Positions 16,300 through 24,244 of a stretch of 64,000 nt of DNA are shown here, piece after piece. The position numbers were made by a program, and so were the translations under genes. Each line of letters opens with the position of its first letter. The first letter of the stretch is position 1. Origin of the DNA: Palsa-504 sp963739135 (GTDB lineage Bacteria > Actinomycetota > Actinomycetes > Streptosporangiales > Streptosporangiaceae); the NCBI GenBank assembly GCA_963739135.1, contig CAVTZG010000022.1, positions 1 to 64,000 of the forward strand, written 5' to 3'. The notes under the pieces were generated by a model. The model was not told where the DNA came from. It saw only the letters and a list, made by a program, of their open reading frames with translations, and did no database searches.

Positions 16300-18069
16300 A
16301 TGACTTTCAGCATGTCGTTCGGCTCATCCATTTCCTCCGCACGATCAGCGACCTGGCTGCGGCTTCTATTTGCGCGGCCCGGTCATGCCGGGCAGGCGGT
16401 CGCCGCCGCCTCGCGGCCTGGCCGGCCTGCGGAAGGGGCGGCCGGGCCGCGGCACGCCGAGAGGTCACTGGCATCCGCCGCCGCTTCGGTGAGTCTTTTG
16501 CCAGTGGCTCTTCCCGGCGAAGGCCGCGGTCTCCGACGACGTGTGTCCGGCGCATGGCCGCTGCTGGTTGTGCTCGCGGTCCAGGCGGCGTTGTCGCTGC
16601 GGCTGCTCGGGGCGGACACCGCGTCCCAGAGTGAGGCCCAGTACCTGTATGCCGGGCATCTGGAATGGGCGCACTGGCTGCACGGTATCCCGGTCCCGCC
16701 GTTCCCGTCGTACTTTTCTGGCGCGCCAGTGATCTACCCGCCGATCGGCGCGGCGGCGGACAGCATCGGCGGGCTGGCAGGTGCCCGGGTCCTGTCCTTG
16801 GTGTTCATGCTGGGCGCGACCATCTTGCTGTGGGGTGCTGCCGCCCGGCTGTTCGGGCGGCGCTCCGCGTTCTTCGCCGCCGCGCTGTTCGCGGTGCTCG
16901 GCACCACCTTGCACCTGGGGGTATTCGCCACCTACGACGCGATGTCGGTGGTCCTGGTCGCGCTGGCGGCCTGGTGCGTGATCCGCGCCGGGGCGCGGGA
17001 ACCGGCGACCGGGTGGATGGTCGCGGCGGCGGCCGCGTTGGCGCTGGCCAACGGCGCGGCGTATACCTCCCTGCTGTTCGACCCGCTGATCGCCGCGCTC
17101 GCGCTGCTCACCGCGCCCCGGGCCGCCGGCGCCTGGCTCGCGGCTCGGCGTGCCGGGACTATCCTGGCCGTCACGGCCGTGGCGCTGGCCGCCGGACTGG
17201 GAGCCGGCGGGGGCAGCTACCTGGGCGGTTTCGAGCGGACGATGCTGACCCGGGTCCCTGGCTCGGCCTCTCCGCTGTCGGTGCTCGGCCAGTCCTGGTC
17301 CTGGGCCGGCCTGCTGCTGGTGCTGGCCCTGTCCGGCGTCGTTATCAGCTGGGCCAGCCGGCAAGGAGCCGCGCAGGTATGGCTGCTCGCGTTCTTGTCA
17401 GCCGCCCTGGTGATCGGGCCGCTGGAGCAGGCGCACCTGCACACCGTGGCCTCGCTGAATCATCACGTCGGCCTGGGCGCCTGGTTCGCCGCCATGGCCG
17501 CCGGCTACGCGGTCGACCGGTTTATCGCGGCCGCGCCGCCCGGCCGGGGTCGCGCCCTGACCTGCGGAGCGTGCGTGATCGCGCTGGTCTTCCCGGCCGC
17601 GCTCGGCATCACCCAGTCCCAGGACTTCTCCGCCAGCTGGGCGAACGCGAAGACTTTTGTCGCGATCTTCGGGCCGCTGGCCGATCACAGCACCGGGCCC
17701 ATTCTGGTCGAAGATCCCTCCGTCGCCCAGTACTACCTGCCCGCCGGCGCCCAATGGCAGCGATGGTCCAGCACCCGCAACATCACCCTGCCCGCCGGCA
17801 CCTCCACCGGCGGCCCGACCGCCGCCAGTGTCACCAGCGCCGGCAACGCGCCCGTCTACGCTAATTACATCGCCGAGGGGTATTTCTCCCTGGTCGCCCT
17901 GAACTTCACCGACACCACCGCCCTGGACCGCCAGATAGCTGCCGATCTGCGCCGCAATCACCACTACCACGTCATCCAGGTCGTCCCCTACGGCACAGAC
18001 ATCCCCCCGATCGGCATTGGCGACTACGTCATCTGGCAATACCAGGCCACCACCAGGCAAGCGGGCTAA
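16300..18069 (+). CDS. GT39-like membrane glycosyltransferase
   Basis: The 589-residue protein has an 85-residue Ala/Arg/Ser-rich lead, then about ten membrane segments. LGADTASQSEAQYLYAGHLEWAHW after the first segment is the place where ArnT/PMT-type (GT39) enzymes keep acidic catalytic residues; they move sugars from a polyprenyl-phosphate donor. A ~110-residue soluble C-terminal domain (PILVEDPSVAQYYLP) follows. The long lead may mean a later start. GAGGGA precedes the ATG, and leader copy 3 lies upstream. Confidence 0.75.
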   Translation: MTFSMSFGSSISSARSATWLRLLFARPGHAGQAVAAASRPGRPAEGAAGPRHAERSLASAAASVSLLPVALPGEGRGLRRRVSGAWPLLVVLAVQAALSLRLLGADTASQSEAQYLYAGHLEWAHWLHGIPVPPFPSYFSGAPVIYPPIGAAADSIGGLAGARVLSLVFMLGATILLWGAAARLFGRRSAFFAAALFAVLGTTLHLGVFATYDAMSVVLVALAAWCVIRAGAREPATGWMVAAAAALALANGAAYTSLLFDPLIAALALLTAPRAAGAWLAARRAGTILAVTAVALAAGLGAGGGSYLGGFERTMLTRVPGSASPLSVLGQSWSWAGLLLVLALSGVVISWASRQGAAQVWLLAFLSAALVIGPLEQAHLHTVASLNHHVGLGAWFAAMAAGYAVDRFIAAAPPGRGRALTCGACVIALVFPAALGITQSQDFSASWANAKTFVAIFGPLADHSTGPILVEDPSVAQYYLPAGAQWQRWSSTRNITLPAGTSTGGPTAASVTSAGNAPVYANYIAEGYFSLVALNFTDTTALDRQIAADLRRNHHYHVIQVVPYGTDIPPIGIGDYVIWQYQATTRQAG

Positions 18070-18379
18070 ACGCCCGACAAGTGAACCGGCCGCAGGCGCC
18101 CACCACGCAAGCCCGGCCGGGACTGTCAGGAATTTTCGCGGGTTTGTCAGAATCATGAAGGCACCGGCGGCCCCGGCACGTCCAGCGCGTCCTCTAGGAA
18201 CACGCCCCAGGTACCACACGGTCGCAGCCTGAAGCACGAACCCGAGCCTGCTCTGATCGCCCCTCCGGTCACCGATCAAGGCCTTCGCGGCGCCACTGAT
18301 GGCCGCGGACGGACGTGGCTGGAAGTACTGCGGCAGGGGTTGCCCTATCCGGGAATACCGCTCTTTACGTTCGAGTAGA

Positions 18380-18510
18380 CGGATGGTTGTGTCCGGCGCG
18401 GCGAGCAGATACTACAGCTGCGGAGAGTAGGTCAGACCGGGTTCCCAGCACCCGACCCTATACCCGCACCCACACAAAGCCGCGGAAGCAGGGGCCGGAA
18501 ACCCTACTCA
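18380..18510 (-). mobile_element. Relic of an IS110 non-coding end
   Basis: This block aligns by eye with the non-coding end of the IS110 copy at 34.8-36.0 kb (compare 35880-35960): GTCAG-CCGGG, CCCAGC, CCCGACCCTA and GGGCCGGAA occur in the same order and at similar spacing. No transposase is next to it. It may be a leftover IS110 end, including part of a former bridge RNA region. Confidence 0.45.
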
Positions 18511-18730
18511 TCGGAGTTCGCCCCGCCGCAATATGAGCTACCAGGCTGAATGGTGGTGATCGTCACAACCGTTAGGGACATGCAGGGCAGCAAATAAGTA
18601 TGCGAGGACGCAACGCCCGTTATTCATGCAGAGGAGCATGTTCAGACGGTGCGGCGTGGGAGCTCTGCAGAACGTTGGCCTTCTGGATGTCTGTGCCGTT
18701 GGCGCGCAACGTGCGCAGTGGGGTTTCTCT

Positions 18731-18776
18731 TTTCCCCTCACACAACAGGCGGGTTTCCCCTCACACGACAGGCGGG
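18731..18776. repeat. 23-bp tandem duplication
   Basis: Two back-to-back copies of TTTCCCCTCACAC(A/G)ACAGGCGGG differing at one base. No gene spans it. Confidence 0.85.
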
Positions 18777-19124
18777 CCGAGCCCGGTCGTGCTGGCTGCC
18801 GCACGTCCATCAGCTCAAACGCGGGTTCGAGGCGGCCCTGGGACTGGCCCTACAGTGACCCTAGGGCGGCCGGGATAAGCGGGGTAAATGCAGGGGAATC
18901 GCTGGGGCCATGCCAGAGGTCTTGCAGAGTAAGACAGCAGGTCAGAGGCTCAGTAGTGCTTGCCCCGGAGTGCCGGAGCGGCACTCTGACACGGAAGAGG
19001 TCAGTGGTTCAAGTCCAAATAGCCCTCCAGCGCCGATGAGACAACCCGCCCAGGCCAGCCATAGATGATGTAGCGACAGGCACGACGGACTAGACGACAC
19101 CTAGCGCGTCCAACTAGTGTGTGC

Positions 19125-19815
19125 TTAGCGGAAGTATCCGCCGGGATGCTGGCAGCCCTGGTCCCGCAGGGCCACCAGCCGCCGCAGGTGCACCGGGATG
19201 TCGTCGGTCTGCCCGACGTCCAGCGGCAGCGACGGCCCGCCCAGCGGCCTGCCGAGCAGGGTGCGGCGCATAAACGAGGCCAGCCCGCCCGGCCCGGAGA
19301 TGATCTGGATGACCCGGGCCAGGATCTGCTGCTCTAGTTCGTCCAGCACCTCCGCCGAGGCGGTACCTCCGGGAGTGCCATCGCCGGTCCCGGTGCCGCC
19401 GGCGGGCGGCTGGCTGGCATCCGGCTGGCCTATGGCGTCCGGCTGGCCATCCTGCACGGCGGCCTGCGGGTGGCCGTCCTGCGGGGCGTGGCGGGCCTGG
19501 TCGTAGCGGACGCACAAGCCGATCAGGTCCTCGATCGCGTCCGGATCGAGGTCGCCGGTGACCACCGGGACGATCATCGCATCACACGCGACGGCGCGGG
19601 CCGCCTCGCCAGTCAGCCAGGCCCCGCCGTCACTGGGCCCGACGGAGGCGGCGGCCCGGTGCGCGGCCCACCGGGCCCGGTAGTCCGCGATCCACGTGTC
19701 CTGCAGCACCGAGTCCTTGTCCAGGGCCAGCAGCTCGGTGAAGTGGATATGCGCCAGGGCCTTGACCGGCTGCCCCGCCCGCTGCGGCAACAGGCCCGAA
19801 GCCAGCAGCCGCCGC
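19125..19815 (-). pseudogene. DUF222 (13E12-type) protein, truncated
   Basis: A DUF222 core begins at RLLASGLLPQRAGQPVKALAHIHF and continues with AWLTGEAARAVACDAMIVPVV and a linker to DIPVHLRRLVALRDQGCQHPGG. In this family the last motif starts an HNH nuclease domain, but here the protein stops four residues on, so the nuclease is lost. The 5' end is fused to a cydB fragment. These multicopy actinomycete proteins are presumed HNH endonucleases. Confidence 0.8.
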
Positions 19816-19985
19816 ATGCCGGAGAACATGGTGGCGTACCAACCGGGGAACGCGGCGAACATGGCGGCCGCGGCCACGATCAGCCAGACCTCGTTGCCGT
19901 CCCCACAGCGGCCCGATCGTGTTGATCGCGGCCCGGCGGCCGGCCTCGTCCCGGCCGACCGCGCTGGAACAGGTGATACTCAGCC
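19815..19985 (-). pseudogene. cydB: cydB fragment (cytochrome bd oxidase subunit II)
   Basis: Two frames give VGRDEAGRRAAINTIGPLW and DGNEVWLIVAAAAMFAAFPGWYATMFSG, an N-terminal block of CydB including its conserved WDGNEVW motif. One extra G in TGGGGACGG separates the frames. The fragment lies between an ndh start and a DUF222 gene in one orientation, so deletions have spliced three unrelated genes together. Confidence 0.75.
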
Positions 19986-20098
19986 CGGTCGAGCAGGGTC
20001 ACCTGGACCGGCGCGTTCCGCAGTGCCCGGGCGGCAAACAGGCCGGCGAAGCCGCCGCCGACGATCACTACCCGACGGGAGCCGGATGCCTCGGCCAT
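19985..20098 (-). pseudogene. ndh-like fragment (NADH dehydrogenase N-terminus)
   Basis: The start MAEASGSRRVVIVGGGFAGLFAAR holds the FAD-binding GxGxxG motif, followed by VQVTLLDRAEYHLFQ, typical of type II NADH dehydrogenases. Homology ends after ~40 residues and the sequence passes into cydB. A usable ATG and an AAAGGA site remain, but the product would be junk. Confidence 0.75.
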
Positions 20099-20203
20099 GG
20101 CTCACCCCGTCCTTTCGTTGCCTCGTCTGGTCTTCGCGCCTTGATTGCCATGGTGATCGCGCGACGGCCCCTCCAGCACCGACGCGCATAAGGAGTTACT
20201 AGC

Positions 20204-21059
20204 GCGCATTGTCCACGCAGGACTGTGATGCATAAATATTCAGGCCGGGCAGCCGTATGTTGACCTCACCGGGGGCCTGCTGGGGCGCCGACATCGCGAA
20301 GGTCTCTTTGATAACCGCGCGCCGACCCGCCTTACCTGCATCCGCCGTCGAGGGCAAACGGTGTTCTGGGCGACAGCGTTGAGAGTGCAGGAATTTTGCA
20401 AGGGGCGAGGACCCGTAGGCTTGCCGGCCGATCGGGCAGGCTTGTGAGCTGCCCGGTATGGCCCGATGAGGGTCCTCGCGAGGGTTCCCTTGTCAAATTC
20501 CGGGGCGGCCGGTCAGCCCGGTGCCGGTGCCTGCCGGTCAGGGTTGCCGTGGTCTGGAGGTGGCCGGATCGGGGGTGGCTGAATCTGGTCCCTGTCCCTG
20601 GATAGCTGCCGGGTTCTGCGAGCAGGCGGCGGGCCGGACGGCGCGCGGCGGGCGCCGCAGGAGCCTTGGATGCGACCGCCGGGGAGCGGAATCACGCCGG
20701 GCGGAGGCAGGGGGCAGGGAGCCCCTGGTGGTGCGGGATACGGTTCAGCGGTCCGGGGTGGTGGCCTTTCTGTGCGGGGTGACGTCGAGCCGTGACGGCC
20801 GTGGGGCCAGGCCAGGGGCAGCCAGCCTTACCTTGGCCCGCGGGGCTTGGGCTGCCCCGGTGACATGATGATTGATTGGGTGTCCCCGCCTGCGGGGATG
20901 CGGCCGCTCAGTCTGATCAGGCCGTCCGCCTGGCCCCTTGAGGCCGGCAGCGGCTGACAGCGGATTGGCGGGAGCTGGCCGCGGTGGTCCCCATCGGTGA
21001 GTTCGGCTGCGGCGGGCCTGGGGGCGGCGGTCACGTGCTGGTCACCAGTGGCCGGTGGG
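20204..21059. other. Gene-free stretch
   Basis: No convincing gene. It includes the imperfect inverted repeat at 20390-20501. The right part (about 20900-21059) is the 3' flank of the IS110 element. Confidence 0.45.
20390..20501. repeat. MITE-like inverted repeat
   Basis: The left arm (20390-20414) reads GGAATTTTGCAAGGGG-CGAGGACCC. The right arm (20470-20501) read on the other strand gives GGAATTTGACAAGGGAACCC-TCGCGAGGACCC. The arms pair with a few mismatches and one gap around a ~55-base centre. The unit is ~112 bp with no coding content, like a MITE or a large regulatory hairpin. Confidence 0.5.
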
Positions 21060-22100
21060 TCAGGCCGCGGGGGCGAGCGCGTCGTCGCCGAGCTCGGCCA
21101 GGATGTGATGGGCCTGGCGGAGGATCTTGCGGGCCTCGGACAGGCAGGCGCGCTTGCTGTTCTTGCGGTCCTTGACCGCGGCGTAGTAGTCGTGGTCCGG
21201 CGCGGAGGTGCGGGCGTGGGTCTTGGCGGCCTCATAGACGGCCCAGCGCAGCACCGGTGGTCCCTGCCGGGACAGCTTCCCGGGCGGGCCCTTGCGGTCG
21301 GAGGAGGACACGGTGATGTCCAGCCCGGCGAACCGGACCGCCTGGCGGGAGGAGGAGAACCGGCCCGCCCCGGCCAGCCAGCAGGTGATCGCCAGCGCGG
21401 TCACCGGCCCGGCCCCGTACAGCCGGGCGGCCAGCGCCTTGGCCCCGGCCAGGTGCCGGGCGGCGTCGGTCAGCTGGTGCCGCACCACGTGCAGCCGGGC
21501 CTCCAGCGCATCGATCACCTCCAACGCGGTGGCGACCTGCAGCTGCCCGGCCGGGGACAGGCAGCCGGCTGCTCCGGCCCGCAGTCCGGCCACGCCCTTG
21601 CCGGTGCGCAGCGCGCCCTCGGCCAGTACCGGGGCGCCCTGGTGGAACAGCACCGCGTGGATGCGCTGCGCCCAGGCGGTGCGCTCGCGGCGCAGGTCGT
21701 TGTACAGCTCCAGCAGCGCCCGGCACTCCAGGATGTGCCCGGGCGGGATCCAGCACTCCGGGAGCCGGCCCTCGGCCAGCAGCATCCGCAGGTGCCGCGC
21801 GTCGGTCTTGCCGGTCTTGGCGTGCCGTTTCCTCCCGCGCCGTGCCGCGGTGCCGGCCGGCTCAGCCAGATGCGCCGTGATCCCGGCTGCGGCCAGCTCC
21901 TCGGTGACATACCGCCACCCGGCGCACCCCTCCACCGCGAACGCAACGTCGTCCCGGTCGGCGAACCGGGCCAGCCACGCCCGCAAGTGCTCCCGGTCAG
22001 CCGGGCTGATCTGCCCGCGGCACACCTGCCCGGTCACGGTGCCGGGGTAGTCGAAAGTGATCTGTCTGCGGTGGATATCCAGCCCGCCTACGATGGGCAT
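21060..22100 (-). CDS. IS110 family transposase, copy 1
   Basis: A 346-residue IS110-type recombinase. The N-terminal RuvC-like DEDD domain shows GLDIHRRQITF, FAVEGCAGW and TGKTDARHLRML. The C-terminal Tnp_20 domain shows LYGAGPVTALAI, the AGLDITVSSSDRKGP region with candidate serines, and LRWAVYEAA. Such enzymes recombine DNA guided by a bridge RNA from the element's non-coding end. I chose ATG 22100 because GAGGAGG lies just upstream and the family starts near this GLDIH motif. It appears complete and may be active. Confidence 0.92.
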   Translation of the reverse strand: MPIVGGLDIHRRQITFDYPGTVTGQVCRGQISPADREHLRAWLARFADRDDVAFAVEGCAGWRYVTEELAAAGITAHLAEPAGTAARRGRKRHAKTGKTDARHLRMLLAEGRLPECWIPPGHILECRALLELYNDLRRERTAWAQRIHAVLFHQGAPVLAEGALRTGKGVAGLRAGAAGCLSPAGQLQVATALEVIDALEARLHVVRHQLTDAARHLAGAKALAARLYGAGPVTALAITCWLAGAGRFSSSRQAVRFAGLDITVSSSDRKGPPGKLSRQGPPVLRWAVYEAAKTHARTSAPDHDYYAAVKDRKNSKRACLSEARKILRQAHHILAELGDDALAPAA

Positions 22101-22330
22101 CGGGACCTCCTCAAGCTCCGGAGGGGCGCACACCCCTCCATGCGAATTGCCTACGCAATCAATCGTGACGCGTCTGAGCTGGGGAGGTCTCACAGCACCG
22201 GCCGCAACCTCAGCTCAGTCCGGCCCGATGCATGTCATCTAATTGCATGCGAGGCGTCGCGTGTGTGCTAGTCGGAGATGCCGCCCAGATCGAGCATTCT
22301 GCGGCTGGGCTGGAGGCAGCAAGGTCTTCC
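22101..22330 (-). ncRNA. Candidate IS110 bridge RNA region
   Basis: The ~230 bases before the transposase start are non-coding, as in IS110-group elements where this end encodes the bridge RNA. I can see potential stems (for example GAGGTTGCGG with nearby partners) but cannot define target- or donor-binding loops by eye. The call rests on position. Confidence 0.35.
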
Positions 22331-22376
22331 TGGAGCAGCGTCTGACCCCGGTGGTGCACTGGTCGGGCCACGCGGG

Positions 22377-23024
22377 TCACTGCTGTCTTGCTCCGGCCAT
22401 GCGCAGGGCTAGTGAGGCGTATACGTCCGCCAGCTGGGACGGGTTGAGGCCGGCCTTGGGTGGCGGGTACCAGCTGGCGACCCGGATGCCCATGCTGCCG
22501 ATCGCGGCGGCGGTCGCCTCGAGGTGGACGATGTCGAACACGTCTTGCTGGTGGCCCATGGCCAGGACCTCCGCGAGCAGCGCTTCGGACCGGCGGCGCA
22601 CAGCGGCGGCGGGCGCGGCGGCTGCGGGTGACAGCGCGTGCATCTCGTTGTTGGCGACCACGGCGAGCATCGGGTAGTCGGTGTGGGCCTGGATGTGGGC
22701 GCGTACCAGCGCCGCGAGGCGGTCGCGGGGGTCAGTGCCGCTGTTGAGCAGCGCGGTCACCAGGCGGGTGTGGTGCTCCTCGTGGCCGGCCAGGACCAGT
22801 TCGGCGAGGATTGCTTCTTTCGACGGGAAATGGGCGTATAGCGAGGCGGACTGAACGGCTGCTTCGGCGGCGATGTCACGGATCGACGTCCCGTGGTATC
22901 CGTGCTCGGCGAACAGCCCCAGCCCGGCGAGCAGGATCCGGCCCCGCGTGCCATCTGTGGCAGGCCGCGGCGGCAGAGCCGGCACGCCCGGACGAACTCT
23001 GCGCACCCGGGGTGATTCGCCCAC
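22377..23024 (-). CDS. TetR/AcrR family regulator
   Basis: The ~215-residue regulator has an N-terminal helix-turn-helix: ILLAGLGLFAEHGYHGTSIRDIAAEAAVQSASLYAHFPSKEAIL in family order. An all-helical ligand domain follows. GTG 23024 with GGGAG upstream is the preferred start; an upstream GTG at 23078 would add 18 residues. It is divergent from the alpha/beta hydrolase gene, and a 16-bp imperfect palindrome beside that gene's promoter is the likely operator. It probably senses a substrate of the hydrolase/acyl-CoA ligase pair. Confidence 0.9.
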   Translation of the reverse strand: MGESPRVRRVRPGVPALPPRPATDGTRGRILLAGLGLFAEHGYHGTSIRDIAAEAAVQSASLYAHFPSKEAILAELVLAGHEEHHTRLVTALLNSGTDPRDRLAALVRAHIQAHTDYPMLAVVANNEMHALSPAAAAPAAAVRRRSEALLAEVLAMGHQQDVFDIVHLEATAAAIGSMGIRVASWYPPPKAGLNPSQLADVYASLALRMAGARQQ

Positions 23025-23132
23025 CAGGAGCTCCCGTCTCCAACCGCTTGATCGGCAGGCAGCCTCGCCGCTTACCACCCCACTACCCTAGTCCCTTGAC
23101 TGGAAGAGACGGCATCTTTTACTGTCGTTGCC

Positions 23133-23157
23133 TACCGACCGATCGTTAACTTATAGT
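23133..23157 (+). promoter_or_regulatory. TetR-type operator and promoter
   Basis: TACCGACCGATCGTTA (23133-23148) matches its own reverse complement at 12 of 16 bases. It lies 3 bases before a TATAGT -10 box (23152-23157), so bound repressor would cover the spacer and -35 region. It sits between the divergent TetR and hydrolase genes. Confidence 0.6.
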
Positions 23158-23184
23158 GGCTGGTACCGACGTGAAGGGGAGGCC

Positions 23185-24021
23185 GTGCCGTTCGCTCACC
23201 GTCCTGACGCCCGGATCTGGTGGGACCAGAGCGGGACGGGCGACCCGATCCTGCTCATCATGGGCCACGCCTACGGGGCTGACATGTGGCATCGCACCGC
23301 CCCCGAACTCGCCGCCTCCTACCGCGTTATCCGGTTCGACAACCGGGGGGCCGGCCGCAGCTCCGACCCGCCTGGGCCCTACCCCGTGCCGCTGATGGCA
23401 GAGGATGCGCTGGCCGTCCTCGACGCAGCCGGCGCCGCGTCCGCCCACGTTTATGGCGTGTCGATGGGCGGAGCCATCGCCCTTCAGCTGGCCCTCGATC
23501 ACCCCGGCAGGGTCCGGTCGCTGATCCTGGGGTGCACCGCCGCCTCGGCCGAGGGTGCCTCGCGCGGCGCACTGCTGACACGAGTCCGGTCCCTGCTGCC
23601 TGCCGCCGCCCTCAACCGGATGGCCTGGAAGCTGCTGTACGGGCCGGGCACGCCGGCCGGCCGCCGGGCGGAAGACCAGCAGATCGTCCGGCGCACCCGG
23701 TGCAGCGGACGGGGACGCCGCGGCCAGCTCACCGGCCTTGCGGGCTTCGACGTCACCGGCCGGCTCGAGGAGATCCGCATCCCGGCGCTGGTCATGCACG
23801 GAGCCCAGGACCGCATCGTCCCCGCCGCCAACGCTCGGCGACTCGCCGACGGCATCGCCGGAGCCCGGCTCGTGGTCTTCCCGGACGCCGGTCACGTTTA
23901 CATCACCGACGCCCCCGATGCCGCCAACCAGGAGGTCCTGCACTTCCTCGCCGGCATTTCCGGCCCAGCCGACGGCTCCAGCACCGGCCCGCGCCCGGCA
24001 ACCAGTACCGCGGACACGTGA
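23185..24021 (+). CDS. Alpha/beta hydrolase
   Basis: A 278-residue alpha/beta-fold hydrolase. It has the oxyanion-side motif LLIMGHAYGADMW, FDNRGAGRSSDPP, the nucleophile elbow GVSMGGAIAL, GAQDRIVP (acid) and DAGHVYITDAP (His), so the Ser-Asp-His triad is complete. It resembles ester or lactone hydrolases of 3-oxoadipate enol-lactonase type, but the substrate is unknown. GTG 23185 is preferred because AGGGGAGG ends just before it. An acyl-CoA ligase follows, suggesting one operon under the TetR regulator. Confidence 0.88.
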   Translation: MPFAHRPDARIWWDQSGTGDPILLIMGHAYGADMWHRTAPELAASYRVIRFDNRGAGRSSDPPGPYPVPLMAEDALAVLDAAGAASAHVYGVSMGGAIALQLALDHPGRVRSLILGCTAASAEGASRGALLTRVRSLLPAAALNRMAWKLLYGPGTPAGRRAEDQQIVRRTRCSGRGRRGQLTGLAGFDVTGRLEEIRIPALVMHGAQDRIVPAANARRLADGIAGARLVVFPDAGHVYITDAPDAANQEVLHFLAGISGPADGSSTGPRPATSTADT

Positions 24022-24244
24022 GCGGTGTGACGGGCCCACTGGTGCGGATCAGGGATGGGGCCGTCCGCGGCACGGCCGAATCCGGGATCCGGGCGCCTTG
24101 GGTGTTCCCTGCGCGGCTCTTCGTTCGGCGCGAACCGGATGCAACCGCCGCAGCCGGTCCAGGCATGGTACGGCGAACGTGATGCGACGGCGTACGGACC
24201 GACAGCGCCTGCGGGCAGCTACTGCGCCAGGGGAGGAGCATGAT

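Larger units (their letters stand above)
18070..19124. other. Gene-free stretch with relics
   Basis: I find no supported gene. It contains an IS110-end-like block near 18380-18510, a 23-bp tandem duplication at 18731-18776 and, near 18960-19035, a tRNA-like string with GTGGTTCAAGTCC that does not fold into a proper tRNA. Third-position GC in the open frames is low. Confidence 0.5.

Noticed and set aside
18731..18776. Short repeats as a CRISPR or iteron array
   Set aside because: Only two adjacent copies and no spacers or replication gene nearby.
18958..19035. tRNA-like string with GTGGTTCAAGTCC
   Set aside because: The T-loop-like motif is present, but the T stem has mismatches and I could not form acceptor and anticodon stems. 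Not annotated as a tRNA; a tRNAscan-SE run would decide.
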